Source: Krasilnikovozyma curviuscula
Lineage: Eukaryota; Basidiomycota; Tremellomycetes; Cystofilobasidiales; Mrakiaceae
Length of the DNA stretch: 34,683 nucleotides
Reading direction: 5' to 3'
Assembly: GCA_014825775.1 (NCBI GenBank)
Contig: MVAQ01000225.1
Span: forward strand, 1-34,683
A program made the translations under genes and the position numbers. Below are positions 11,608 through 22,367 of this stretch, piece after piece. A model generated the notes under the pieces. The model worked only from the letters and a program-made list of their open reading frames with translations. It was not told the origin of the DNA and did not search any database. The stretch's first letter is position 1. Every line of letters starts with the position of its first letter.

Positions 11608-11922
11608 TCTTAGAAGAGCACAGAAAGCTGTCTGTTTTTCTCACTGCCCTAGATCTTTCTATTGTAATGTAGCTACTCAGTACAATTCAACTTGCATCGG
11701 TTTTGGCGCCGTCCAAACCACTTCTCATCCATCATCGTATTTATACACTACATTCAGCATTATTAGCTTCTTAAAGCTGGTTCTATCTATTGAGACTGCC
11801 TATCAGAAGATGAAAAACTCCGAAAGAAAAAGGCAATTGTGGCTAAATGTTAATCTAAAGCGAGCGCCTCGCTTTGACCTGGTTAGGTTCTGTCCACCAC
11901 CTTCGTCTGGTCGCTACTCCCC
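11608..11922. other. Intergenic: RabGAP 3' end and TFIIE promoter
   Basis: 315 bp between two tandem plus-strand genes. It carries TTTCTATTGTAATG-like AT-rich sequence suitable for 3' processing and a short promoter. I see no gene or repeat. Confidence 0.5.
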
Positions 11923-14062
11923 ATGGAAGCACAAGACCTTGCGGATCTCAAGTACTTCGTGCAATGTGTAGCTCGAGCGTTCTATGATATCCCCCAGATC
12001 ATTCTGGTGGATCTTCTGCTGAGGCAGGACGTGTGAGTGTTCAAAAAAGTTCTCAACTTCCTCTACCTGTTCCCCCTCCCTTCTTTTTTAAATCAGAGAG
12101 AGAAAAGGGCTGAACATTCGGAGGATTTTGCTTTCTTTTTCCTGTGATATGCTACAGCTGGCAAGACGATGATCTCAGCAAATGGGCTGGATTGACCAGG
12201 AAAGAGGTGGCCAAGGTCCTGCTGCCGTTGCTCGTCCACAAGTTGGTCAAATCGTAAGTTTTTCCCTTATAGTGATAGTTAGTTGGCTGGAGACTCAGAT
12301 GGAGGAGCTGAGGGCTACTTCCTAGCATGGCGGAGAAATTAGCATTGTTGGATGAGTGGGAGGAAAGATAGTCGTCTGCTTGGGTGAGCTTGTACTGACT
12401 TGTACACCTATGTCTCGATAGCAAAACACGACCTGAAATGAGAAATAACCCTCCTCAGCCATTCGAGAGGCCAATACAACGTACTTACTATTGGATTGAT
12501 AAGAGGGAGTTCTGCGACGTTGTGAGGTGGAGAATTGACCAGTGTCGACGAGCGTTAGAGACCAAGTTGAAAGCTGTAAGTACTCTTTCATTTCAAAGCC
12601 ATTTGGATTTGAAAGGTGCAGAGTTTCTGATTTTTCCTTTCTCGGTGCTTTTTCCAGGACACAGACAACAAAGGGTACATCTGTCCAAATTGCCACACGA
12701 AGTACCATCCTCTCTATGTCCCCAACAACTTTTCTCCTTCTGGCATGTTCCTGTGTGAGAATTGTGGATTTGAATTAGTGGATGATGATAATTCAGAGAG
12801 TATCAAGGGCAGTAAGGACAAGATGGCGATGTTCAACGACGAACTGAAGCATGTGAGGTCAGGGTTGAAGAAGAGTCAAGAGATGACTTTCCAAAAGTAA
12901 GCCTCATTAGCTTTTCATTGTTTCTCTTGAGCTACAGATTCTCAGCAGCATATTGCACTATAGCTTCGAAATCGACGAGTGGCTTCGTATTAACGCGCGT
13001 TCCGGAGAGGTTCCTGTCGAATCAGGAATCAGAATTGAAATGGCCCTCGCAGGTGATGAAGAGAAGAAGGAGGCAGAGAGAAAGCGAATAGCTGAAGAGC
13101 AGAGGTGAGTCTTCGCTGTTCATGTCCAACAGCGCCGACATTCTCACACAATGTCACTTCCAGGTCTCAGAACCAAATGCCAGTTTGGCATATGCTCTCC
13201 ACCGTCTCAGGTCAGAAGACCGCTCTGGGCTACTCGATAGATGCACAAAACGAAGCAGCGGCCTTACGAGCCGGTATTCCTTCCTCAACCTTGTCCACCA
13301 ATGAAGACGAAGAGTCTGGGAAGACGTCCACTCAACACGCAAATTCTTTGGAAGCTTACTACACTAATCTGAAGAAAGGTAGCTCTTCCGGTAACTCGCC
13401 AAGCTCAAACCCTGCCGTTTCATTCAAAGTCGAGCCTGAGTCGGATGATTCTGACTTTGAGAACGATGCACCGCAACCGCCTCGAACCGCGTTGATAAAC
13501 AACAACAAACGACCTCACGAAGAAATCTCTCCTTCCAAGGAACATCACCATCACCATCATCATGGCCACCACCATAGTAGCACTAACTCGAGCGTGAACG
13601 GAAGCGACTCGTCGAGTAAGAAGCTGAAGCCTTCATCGCCTGAGAAGACAACATCGACGCCTATGTCCGCGGTGGTGGTCAAACAAGAGGTGTTGGAGGA
13701 GCTGGAGATGGTTCCTGTACTGACGATGGAGCCTGTTGTCATTGCTACTGAGGGTGCGATGATCGAAGATGGTCTGGGAGATGACGTTGAGGAAGAAGGC
13801 GTCTTCGGACCTCATACGCTTATACCTGGTGAGTAGCTGTCTTTCTAACCCGAAAATTTCAGGACTGACTTTCTTTCTGTTCTTACAGTTGGGGAGAAGA
13901 AAATTCGGTTCGGCGATATCGATGAAGATGAGGCTACCGAAATCATGGATGAAGACGAGTACACAGTGAGTGTTTGGGCCTTGTCTCTTCCGCCTGTTCC
14001 TTGTTACTGACCCTCATCCCTCGCAGTTTTATTTTGAAGTTTGGCAAGCTATCAATTCTTGA
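11923..14062 (+). CDS. TFA1: Transcription initiation factor IIE, alpha subunit
   Basis: Large subunit of TFIIE, which recruits and regulates TFIIH at RNA polymerase II promoters. ATG at 11923 begins MEAQDLADLKYFVQCVARAF. The extended winged-helix domain follows (QIILVDLLLRQDVWQDDDLSKWAGLTRKEVAKVLLPLL split over exons), then RTYYWIDKREFCDVVRWRI. The zinc ribbon is seen as CPNC...CENC with 23 residues between the pairs (YICPNCHTKY and MFLCENCGFELVDDD). A charged helical region follows. The C-terminal half is low complexity: Ser-rich, acidic, with a run of seven His plus three more (EHHHHHHHGHHH). The last exons end GEKKIRFGDIDEDEATEIMD and FYFEVWQAINS, with stop TGA at 14060-14062. This acidic end matches the TFIIH-binding tail known in TFIIE alpha. 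Introns are GT-AG and all frames join. Identification is firm. Confidence 0.93.
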
Positions 14063-14254
14063 TTATTACTTCGCTCGATCCGTTTCCGTGAAGAACACTT
14101 GCATTGCCCTCACTCATATGTACTCAATACTACAACCCCTCATATTTCATACCAGTGTTCGTTAATAAATTCGTCACGCACATCCCCCAATGTATATCAG
14201 ATTTCAACCGCTATAAATTCTGAGCAAGGCCACCGATTCGCAGACGACATTTTC

Positions 14255-14500
14255 TCACTCCTCCAGCTCAACCTCGACCTTCCTAGGACCAGGAGTATCG
14301 ACGTGTTTGCCTGTTTCCCAACCTGGGCATCGGTCCGACATAGGAGTCGATGCAAGAGCTGCTTCGATGTGTTTTCCCTATGGAATCCAGTTCTGCTAAG
14401 TAATCGCAAGCAAGAGAACCAACAGAGCGGAGAGAGGTGAACTTACACAGCCAGCCCAGGTCGCTTTGTGACAGACAGGACATTCTTTTTTGTAGCACAT
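14255..14500 (-). CDS. Conserved 58-aa Cys/His small protein (CPxC...TWxGCGxH type)
   Basis: A two-exon gene missed by plain ORF reading. Exon 1 (14447-14500) encodes MCYKKECPVCHKATWAGC and ends at a perfect GTAAGT donor. Exon 2 (14255-14377) continues GKHIEAALASTPMSDRCPGW and closes with VEVELEE and a TGA at 14255-14257. The total is 177 nt, exactly 59 codons. The pattern Cys-x2-Cys, TWxGCG, His-Ile-Glu-x-Ala-Leu and a further Cys is the hallmark of a small protein family widespread in fungi and other eukaryotes, with no assigned function that I know of. The cysteines and histidine suggest zinc binding. It is convergent with TFA1 (192 bp away) and head-to-head with MND1 (193 bp between start codons), so the two probably share a promoter region. 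The family match is from memory; the splicing and frame are seen directly. Confidence 0.8.
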
Positions 14501-14693
14501 GTCTGCTTTGTACGAATGTGTCGAGGGAATCTGTTTGGATTTTGAAGAAGGTGGGTGTCGGGATCAGCTTACGTCTGAGTTCCAAATAGCTTTTATCTCT
14601 TCGACAGCGACCCTAAACCAGAGGGCAGCGATCTGGATACTAGACAAAGTACATTCGGATTATTTTGGTTTTATCTCAGAGCAATACGAAATC
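14501..14693. promoter_or_regulatory. Compact divergent promoter between the 58-aa gene and MND1
   Basis: 193 bp separate two ATGs that face away from each other, so both transcription starts must lie in or near this interval. I could not pick out a convincing TATA box or meiotic control element by eye. Confidence 0.55.
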
Positions 14694-16139
14694 ATGTCGA
14701 AGCGAGGACTCTCCCAGGCTGAAAAGAAGGCACGTCGGTTATTCTTCTTATCTCCCCAGCAGCTGTGGCTTCGACGGTACTGATGGGATTTCTGGCCACT
14801 ACTTCTTCTCAAAACCTTCTCTCGAATGATTTGTCGATGCTTCAGATCAAGGCGAGCTGTTTAAATTGGATTGGATGTCTGCAACGCCTGAACTGATGTT
14901 ACTCGCTGCTGTCATGCTCGTTTCGTAGATGATGGAGTGAGGAATCTTTGTTCTTGCCCTCATCACTCTACAATAAAAACATCTGACTGGCCACACTCAC
15001 CAGAATCTTCCATGAAACAAAGAGTTTCTTTCAACTCAAAGAACTAGAAAAGATCGCGCCCAAGACCAAAGGAATCGGTTTGTCTCAGGTTTCACAAGAA
15101 GTTTCTCTTCTTCACCATCAGATAGCGATAACTCCTTTCTTTACTTCTACTCATCATGGACAGTTTCTCAATCTGTTAAAGACGTCTTGACAGAATTGCA
15201 ATCTGAGTACTCGGTTCAGTTTGACAAGGTGCGCTCTCCATGGACGACGTTTTTCCTCTTTCTTCTCCTGGTCAGTGCTGCTAAAACCCAAATCAATTGT
15301 TGAGATTGGAACTTCAAACTGCGAGTCACTCTTGCCTTTTGCTCTCCATCGCCGCCGCAGAAACTGACGAATGCAGCATGACGTTTTTCAGATTACTGGT
15401 CTTTCCCCTCCCAAGAAGGGTAATGCTCTCTAAAGAATATAGCACTAATGTTTTAACCAAAACGTTCTATATTACTGACCAGCTCTGACTTCCAACGCGT
15501 CTCCTCTGCGATGGTCCACGTGCCAACAGCGCCCTGTTGAGAAAGAAGTTAGAATCTAAGGAACTAGAATTCGAGACGATTCTCAAGACCATCGAAAAAA
15601 CTGACAAAGCGATCGAAGCCGCTCAAGTCGGAAGAGAAGACACTGTTTGTCTTCATCGCACCCCTGGTTTCTGTCCTCGCTGCCACTGATTTCTGGTCGT
15701 GATCTTACAGGAAGAACGTCGAAGCCTCCTCGCTCGACTCGCTGAGCTCGAGAAGAATGCCAAGGATATGGACGAAGAACTGCAGCGATACGGCGATGCG
15801 GATCCAAGAGTCTACCAGCAGAAGGCGAGGGCTTGTGAGTTAGCGGAAGAGGCTGCTCGTAGATGGACTGGTAGGCAGTCATTTGCATGTGCATGTACGA
15901 GAACACTTAAAGCTTACATTCCTGTTTCGAAATTTTTTTGAGTAGAAAATGTCTTGATTGTGTTCTCTGACCTCAAGGGTACCTTGAGTTTTTTCGACGA
16001 AGCGGCGCTCAGAGTTGAACTAGGAATCAGTAAGCGAGCTACCTTGCATCTCGTCCAAAGCTCCAGTAATTGTGACACACGTTTACCCCACTATTCGAAT
16101 ATAATTCTAATAGGTGAGGACTGGGAAGAAGGTAATTAG
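14694..16139 (+). CDS. MND1: Mnd1, meiotic recombination cofactor (partner of Hop2)
   Basis: Mnd1 pairs with Hop2 to stimulate Dmc1/Rad51 strand exchange in meiosis. I rebuilt ten exons: 14694-14729, 14929-14936, 15004-15077, 15164-15228, 15305-15320, 15392-15419, 15530-15644, 15711-15870, 15946-16029 and 16114-16139. They sum to 612 nt, a 203-residue protein (human MND1 is 205). Visible blocks are MSKRGLSQAEKK, MMEIFHETKSFFQLKELEKI, APKTKGIVSQSVKDVLTEL, IGTSNYYWSFPS (winged helix), a leucine-rich coiled coil (ALLRKKLESKELEFETILK and EERRSLLARLAELEK), EAARRWTENV and EDWEE. Introns 1 and 5 need GC donors (AAG|GCACGT and ACT|GCGAGT), and exons 2 and 5 are only 8 and 16 nt. An alternative last splice (16131 to 16204-16214) would change only the final residues. 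Expression is probably meiotic, but that is not visible here. Confidence 0.9.
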
Positions 16140-16214
16140 GGAGCCAATGTTGCCTCTCTACACAAAGCAACACGAGGCTGATCTTTCGTCTCTTTCTTCT
16201 CAGGCTACTGCTGA

Positions 16215-16691
16215 ATGACTCACAACCAAACAAGACTGAATGTCTAATATCCATCATATCATTATTTTCTCATGGCCTCATCTTCAACTCTGCCTCTTGT
16301 TTTAGCTTTAGCTTCGCACTTTGAAAAATGTGTCAAAGGATCTTCAATCTTCAAACGTCTTTTCTTTTCAGCTGAGGGTAAAATTGTCTCTTTGATAGTT
16401 TGAAATTCAGAATCTCTAGTTTCCCTTCTATGTGCGCTTTGAAAGATCAGCTCCTTGTTTAAGCAAGTTGGGGTCGAAAGCGTGTTTGTGACAGGTTGGG
16501 CACGCCGCACGCATTCATTTTGTCGCATGAATGGCGCTAAATGATTCCTGACACCGTTAGCTTCCAGTCTTGTATAAGGAGTGATATTCTGAAAAAAACA
16601 ATATAAATATAAGATGTATATATTTGCTTCTTCTAAGCACCAATTTACAGCCTCTGACCAAAAAGCCTTTTCGATCTTCGTCTTTATGTCT
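16215..16691. other. Intergenic between MND1 and the converging unknown gene
   Basis: Roughly 480 bp of AT-rich sequence. A minus-strand open frame (16262-16732) runs through it, but its reading is rich in unlikely combinations and has no recognisable motif. It may be the 3' part of the neighbouring minus-strand gene if that gene has a further intron. Otherwise I see only 3' flanks. Confidence 0.4.
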
Positions 16692-17348
16692 TCAACGGTC
16701 ACGATGGCGGTTCTGTAGTCTCTCAAAGGCAAACAGGAGCTCGGTTCGTGTATACAATGCTGCTCCGATTGTTGACGGCAGAGTGAGTCTGCTGCCTACC
16801 GCACCAGCGGCATAGGAAATTGAAAACAAGAAAGATCTGATCCTTTCTTCTCTATAATCTTTCTTCAACGATGAATCACCAACATTGAGGTCAACAGACT
16901 GTCCAAGTTTGTTGACTTCTTTACCCCCGTGAAAAGTGCCAGTGTTTTGACTTTTAGAGATCGCAGTGAGATGCTGTTTCTTTCCCCTCAACGCAGCCTC
17001 AAAGTTATATGTGAGCTCTGGAAGGATACAAAGGGACGCTCTAGAGATGTTCAAGCGTTGGTGAGGCCTCAGAGAGGGGAAGACGGCGATGATGTTGGTA
17101 CGCGCTCCCGGATCGGGCAAGTTTTTGCGTCCAATCTCTCTGCGCTTTCGTTTCCTGGCCCTGAGCACGAGTGCCTGGACGAAGATAAGATACAGAGGGT
17201 GTCTGGTGGCTGTAGGTGCTACTTTGAAGACCTCTGAGCAAGGTTTCCTTGCTTACGCTACGCGACTGGGTCCGAAGTATAAGCCATGTTTCCGTAAATT
17301 CATTTCCCGTCTCGACAACGTGGCTGGGGTCGAACGCACCGATGCCAT
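16692..17348 (-). CDS. Tentative unrecognised spliced gene
   Basis: I do not recognise the product. The best model starts at ATG 17348 (MASVRSTPATLSRREMNLRK then HGLYFGPSRVA), uses donor GTAAGC at 17256, and resumes after an acceptor at about 17203 as HPLYLIFVQALVLRARKRKR. It then stays open to the TGA at 16692 (FERLQNRHRDR). An optional second intron from about 17101 (GTACCAACA) to the strong TTTGTATCCTTCCAG acceptor also keeps the frame (PGAQLTYNFEAALRGKKQHL). The product is about 160-190 residues, basic, with one hydrophobic stretch near residue 35 followed by a cluster of Arg/Lys, which could be a membrane anchor or a mitochondrial-type protein. Support is an open frame plus plausible splice sites; there is no family match. 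It is convergent with MND1 and divergent from TUP1. Confidence 0.4.
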
Positions 17349-17979
17349 CGTCAACAGCTCTGGGGTAGTCGAGGTACATGTGAGACAGCGATCTCCAAAT
17401 GATTCCGCTGCGAAACGCAAAATTCAAAAAGTGGCGCTAGGTCGCTTTTGGAGGGTTCCCTGCTTCTGTTCTGCTCTCGACGTCCATCCGCCCCTCCTCA
17501 GCTCGACACTGTCCCAGCAAGCCAGCCCGAACGACACGTCGACGACGAAGCAGAGCTCTCTGCACCCTCTAGTTCTTTCAATCCATCCATCTCTCCACCT
17601 TCCCGGAGGTCGAAGCTCCGAGCAGAGCAGCGTAACAGGGGCAGGAGACAGCAGCGACTGAAGCAGGAGAGCCAGCGGTGTCGCCAATCAATTTTCTGGG
17701 TCCACTTTGTACGTTCCTGCCCTCCTTTCCAGCTGTACTCTTCCCATTTCGACCACCCCTTTCGCTTAATCTCGGACCTTCATCCTGTAACGACACAAAA
17801 GCTAACCCATTTCCTCGTTTTCACCCAACGATCCCTGGCTTCTCTCTCTCGGCTCCACCATGTCACGTCATAAACGCAGCAGATCATCCAAACCTGAACT
17901 CGAATCTCCTTTCTCTCAGTCTTATACCCTTTTGAACCCATTACCAAGGCAGCAGCTGCCGTTCACAGAGAGCTGCACC
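17349..17979. promoter_or_regulatory. TUP1 upstream region and long leader
   Basis: About 630 bp, pyrimidine-rich on the plus strand toward 17980 (tracts such as TTCCTGCCCTCCTTTCC). An in-frame ATG at 17860 (MSRHKRSRSS) has a good context (CCACCATG) and would add 40 residues to Tup1. I place the start at 17980 because MSSIYN is followed directly by the conserved N-terminus, but the upstream ATG could be used or act as an alternative start. Confidence 0.45.
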
Positions 17980-20964
17980 ATGTCGTCCATCTACAACGTG
18001 AGTTTTCGCGCCGGTTCTTTTTACTTATGGGTACAGCGGTAGATCAGCGTGATGGGAATTTGAAGGGGCATGGTTCCGATGGTGATTGTGAGCTAGACTG
18101 ACATGCTACAAACCTTGTGACTCCCACAGCATCGCAACCTTCAACCCGCACCAGTCCTGCTTCAGAACTCCCAACACCAGCAGCCTCCGCCCAACGCGTT
18201 ACCTCAGCCAACTAACATGATACAAGGAGGGACAAATCCAAGGCTACAGGAGCTGTTGGACATTGTCAAGAAGGAGTTTGAAGCCGTCGCTCAGGATTCG
18301 GTGATATACAAGGCTCAGCGTGACGAGTATGAGAAAGCAGGTGAGTTTTTTTTTTTTTAATATCACTCCAAACGAAATTTGTTCTTCAACCGTCTACCTT
18401 TCGATGGATGGATTACATATAACGGCTGCAATGGTACTGACTTCCACTGTCGATTGCTCGTTCTTAGTCCAGAACCAAATTTCGGAATCTGCCTTGATGC
18501 GGCAGCAATTGTTCGAGCTGGAGGGCCAACACAAGAAAATGACACAGGAGTGAGTCCCTCTTCCATTTTCCCAATAGACCAGCATACTTATATTACCCTC
18601 ATATACGCCCATGCTGACTCTGATTTCGCGTCATCCTCTTTTTCTAGGTACGAGGCTGAAATCCAGCGTTTACGACACGAGCTCGACACGCGAAGCCAGC
18701 CTGCTGGAAGCTACCAAGCACCACCACCACCAGCATCTCAGGTACCAGTTCTGCCAATGCCGAGGCCACCGATTCCTGGTGGGCAAGCGTTCATGGGTGG
18801 TCCGCCGCCTACGTTGGACGGGAAGAAGGATGGGCAGGAAGCGGGGCTTGGTGAGTGGCTGATCTTCGACAGAAGTCTTCGGAGTGATGTGATTATTTGC
18901 AGCTATGTTGTAAACTAAAAATAAAAATCTTGTTTCACTCTGTTGGAACGTTAGGCGGTCGACCGTATCGAGCTCCCTCCCCCTCTCCAACATTGCCAGC
19001 ACCTACACCGGGCTCAGGTAAACCCTCGCCTCATTTGCCTACCTCTCAAACACCCTCCCAAGAAAGCCAAGCTCTCCGTGCTCCAAGTGCTCATCCTCAA
19101 CACCCTCTGCACCCAGGCTCTACACCAGGAGGGGGTCCAATCCAATTAGCTCCAACACCTCAGATTGCAACCCCTGGCTCCACCCATGCCTCGCTTCACC
19201 ACCAGCCTCAACCTCAGCAGCCTCTCCCGTTGAACATACCAGCGACACTTCCTGGCGTGCCCACGCATGGTCAGAAAGTTGGCACACCCTCCGGATCGTC
19301 CATCGGCGCTCCACCTACTCCTCCACCACCAGCGCAGTCCCCTTCACAGGGTCAAACAATCATCAGTGATTTGGACCCGGATTCACTGCCTAATGAGCTG
19401 AAGAAGGAAGGGAGTGATTGGATCGCGGTGTGGAGTCCAAAGGTGAAAAAGACGCTGGATATTGGACTGGTGCACACGTTGGTTCACGAGAGGTACGAGA
19501 CCGGAGTTATTTCCACACCCACCGTGAATGAATCACTGACTTGTTTTCTTCTAATCTTGTAAAGTGTGGTGTGCTGTGTCAAATTCTCCGCCGACGGCAG
19601 GTCCCTGGCTACCGGCTGCAACAGATCATGTCAAATCTACGATGCGAAGACTGGAGCTCGAGAATGCATCCTCGTAGACGAATCGCTTGCTCCAGGTGGA
19701 GATCTCTACATACGAAGTATCTGTTTCTCGCCTGATGGGAAATACCTTGCCACCGGCGCGGAAGATCGACAGATTAGAGTGCGCCTCCTCTAAACGTTCT
19801 CTGTTTTAAATTATAGCCCGCTGACTCCTTATCTGTGTTGTGTATGTTGGTCATCAGATCTGGGATATCAAAGCCAAGAAGATCCGTCATCTGCTGCAGG
19901 GCCATGTTCAGGAGATCTACTCCCTCGACTTCAGCAGGGACGGCAGATATATTGTGTCTGGCTCCGGAGACAAGACTGCTAAAGTGTGGGATATTGAGAC
20001 TGGAAGATGTGTTGTCGACCTCAAGGTCGACGACTTTGTCATGACGGCTGAAGGGCCTGTAGATGCTGGTATCACGTCGTAAGCCTTTTCTAACAACTGC
20101 CTTCTCACGGAGATGAAAGTGCCTCCACTGACCGACCCCTCCAAACTTTGTTCGCGCAATATAGGGTTGCTGTCTCACCAGATGGCAAATTTATCGCTGC
20201 TGGAAGCTTGGATACTATCATTCGAATCTGGGACCTCAACACAGGAAAGCAATTGGAGAGACTTCGTGGCCATAAAGATTCAGTCTACAGTGTCGCATTT
20301 GCTCCAGATGGATCAGTAAGTTTCACTCGTCTTCAAATCGTTTCAAACTAGAAGATACAATCTGACATTTTATGTTCCTTCAGTTCATTGCATCTGGTTC
20401 TCTAGACCGAACAATCAGAATCTGGGACATCTCCAGCACCAGACACGCTCTGGAACAAAATGCTGCGGGAGTTCACGCTGAGTATGGTCATGCTTTCTGT
20501 CATTCGACTCTGGCAGGCCATAAGGACTACGTCCTTTCCGTATCAGGTCAGCAGCAATACTCGTCGGAGTTTCATAACCGACCTTGCTGACGAAGTTTTT
20601 CCTTTCCATTCCCTGGTAGCTTCTCACGACGGTAAATGGGTAGTTTCAGGTTCAAAGGATCGAAGTGTACAGTTCTTCGATGTTGCCACTGGTCAAGCCC
20701 AATTGATGCTTCAAGGTCATAAAAATTCAGGTGAGTCTTCTTGAGGGTCGTGTCCAGGTAGTCCTTAAGCTTGAACTAATGACTCTCTTTTTATAGTCAT
20801 CTCTATTGATTTGAGCAAAACGTCTGGTATGCTAGCGACTGGTTCTGGTGACTATTGTGCGAGAATCTGGAGTGTAAGTCGCCGCCCGCTCAACTGCTCG
20901 CTCTCGTTCCTTTTTACTGATTTTAACTGCTCTTTCATTTATCCTTCAGTATGGACCTGTGTAG
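17980..20964 (+). CDS. TUP1: Tup1 general transcriptional corepressor (WD40)
   Basis: Tup1 forms the Tup1-Ssn6 corepressor recruited by many DNA-binding proteins. Twelve exons join in frame: 17980-17997, 18130-18340, 18468-18549, 18648-18850, 18955-19492, 19565-19778, 19858-20078, 20165-20315, 20384-20546, 20620-20730, 20797-20873 and 20950-20964. The N-terminal tetramerisation helix is [19 protein letters not shown], with [16 protein letters not shown] further on. A long Pro/Gln/Ser-rich linker follows, and then [20 protein letters not shown], the conserved lead-in to the propeller. Seven WD-type blades are visible, for example [99 protein letters not shown] and [14 protein letters not shown]. 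It ends YGPV-stop. In Cryptococcus-type fungi Tup1 affects mating and capsule/iron genes; that is literature, not sequence. Confidence 0.95.
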
Positions 20965-21366
20965 ATGAATCAAGCATTTTCCGAAAAAGTATTCGGTTGT
21001 ATGTTGAACCTCACTTGCGGTGGTGGTTAGTCACTGTAGCCGTATGTAGACAGAGGTTGCCTCTGTGCGATGGGAAGGTGGTCTCTGAACATTCTCCCAT
21101 ATATCTGTTCTGATATCTCAGTCATATCAAAAGATTTTACTGGTTTCTACCCTGTGAATGCGATGACGATAAGAAGATCATCTAGCAGCGCACATCCTTA
21201 CCCGCTCGTAATTTAACGCCCCCTCCGTCGAGGAGATCGAACTCGCAAATTTGGGGTGGAACTCGTTTTTTTGGCAGGTAGAGAAGTCATAGCAACAAAG
21301 GAAAATCGTAAGGATCGTTATATAGTATATAGACGTTGAAAGGAGTGGACAATCAACATCCGTTGA
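20965..21366. other. Intergenic between two converging genes
   Basis: About 400 bp of 3' flank shared by TUP1 and the convergent membrane-protein gene. It is AT-rich around 21300-21340. I see no gene, RNA or repeat. Confidence 0.5.
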
Positions 21367-22367
21367 TTAAGAGTGTTCGCTCTGGTACTCGATCGCACAC
21401 CTCAGTCCGAACACGAGCAAGCCGAGAGCAAGACGGCCCAAACCGTAGCCCTGAAGACATTCGAGGACATGTCGAGGTCCAGCTTTGGTTGCGACGTTTC
21501 CATAGCAGGAAAAGAGTGTGCCGACAAAGACGGCGACAAGGAGGTAGGTGGTGGTGGAGACGAGGGAGATTTGGGATAGTGAGAAGGATGGGAGGAGGTA
21601 GACAACAAAGACTGCATCCCCCAAGAGACGGAGGACAAAATCAAAGACGATGGGAGAGTAGCCTGGAGAATGGAGATAAGGCGCAGGTCCCGATTAGCGT
21701 TGGAGTGCGGCGACTATTCAATGCGAATAACGAAAATACTTACAGAAGTTTTCTTTGTCGACCTCGGCAACTCTCTGCTTGAAAAGGAAGGCTTTCCTCT
21801 CATTGAGGGTTTGGGAAGCTGGCTGTTCCTCTTCAGGCTCGTACCACCTCATTAAGTCCTTGAGCAAAAACTCCCGCTGATGCGCAACGAGGACGACGGA
21901 GAGACAGATGACGATTTTTGTTGCTGGGAGGATCTGGGTGTTGATGATGAGGAGGAAGGGGAGGATAACAGTTGTGAGGAGAACGAGTATCGATTCGGTG
22001 CTGAAGAGCTCTGTGTTCGTCAGAAGATGGCGTAGTGTCAGCGCAGCCACTTCAGCATGAACTGTAGGCGGTCATTTTTTTCTACTCACGTTGCACTTCA
22101 AACTCATCAACCAGCAACTCCTCGTCCATTGTGAATGCCTCAAGGTCGTATTTCTTATCGAGGTCGAACTGCTGGGGGAGTTCTGGGGTCATGAGGTAGT
22201 GTTCCATTGTGTTGAATGGGTTGGTGACTGAGTGACGGAGCGAAGTTAGACCAAGGGCCTTCGGAAAAATCCAGAGATCGCTTCCTTCTCGGAAGTTAAA
22301 AATCCAATTACTCACAGATGACTGGCATGTCGCTGTCCGAAGTGCTCTGTGGTGAAAGTCGAGACAT
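21367..22367 (-). CDS. Unrecognised multi-span membrane protein (250 aa)
   Basis: Four exons (22316-22367, 22090-22227, 21744-22010, 21662-21367) total 753 nt, exactly 251 codons, with all introns GT-AG. The start MSRLSPQSTSDSDMPVI is the only ATG that joins to the rest. The N-terminal 60 residues are soluble and acidic (DLDKKYDLEAFTMDEELLV). Hydrophobic spans follow: ILVLLTTVILPFLLIINTQ, KIVICLSVVLVA, then after a charged loop (LKDLMRWYEPEEEQ) FVLRLLGDAVFVVYLLPSF, SLVSTTTYLLVAVFVGTLFS and LGRLALGLLVFGLRCAIEY. That is four to five membrane segments with a short tail. I cannot assign a family. No signal peptide precedes the first span, so an ER/Golgi or organelle membrane protein is likely, as inference. 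The 5' leader contains a long overlapping open frame (to 22714) that is probably untranslated. Confidence 0.75.

Noticed and set aside
13105..13836. 243-aa ORF as its own gene
   Set aside because: It is a large exon of TFIIE alpha; flanking exons carry the winged helix and zinc ribbon in frame.
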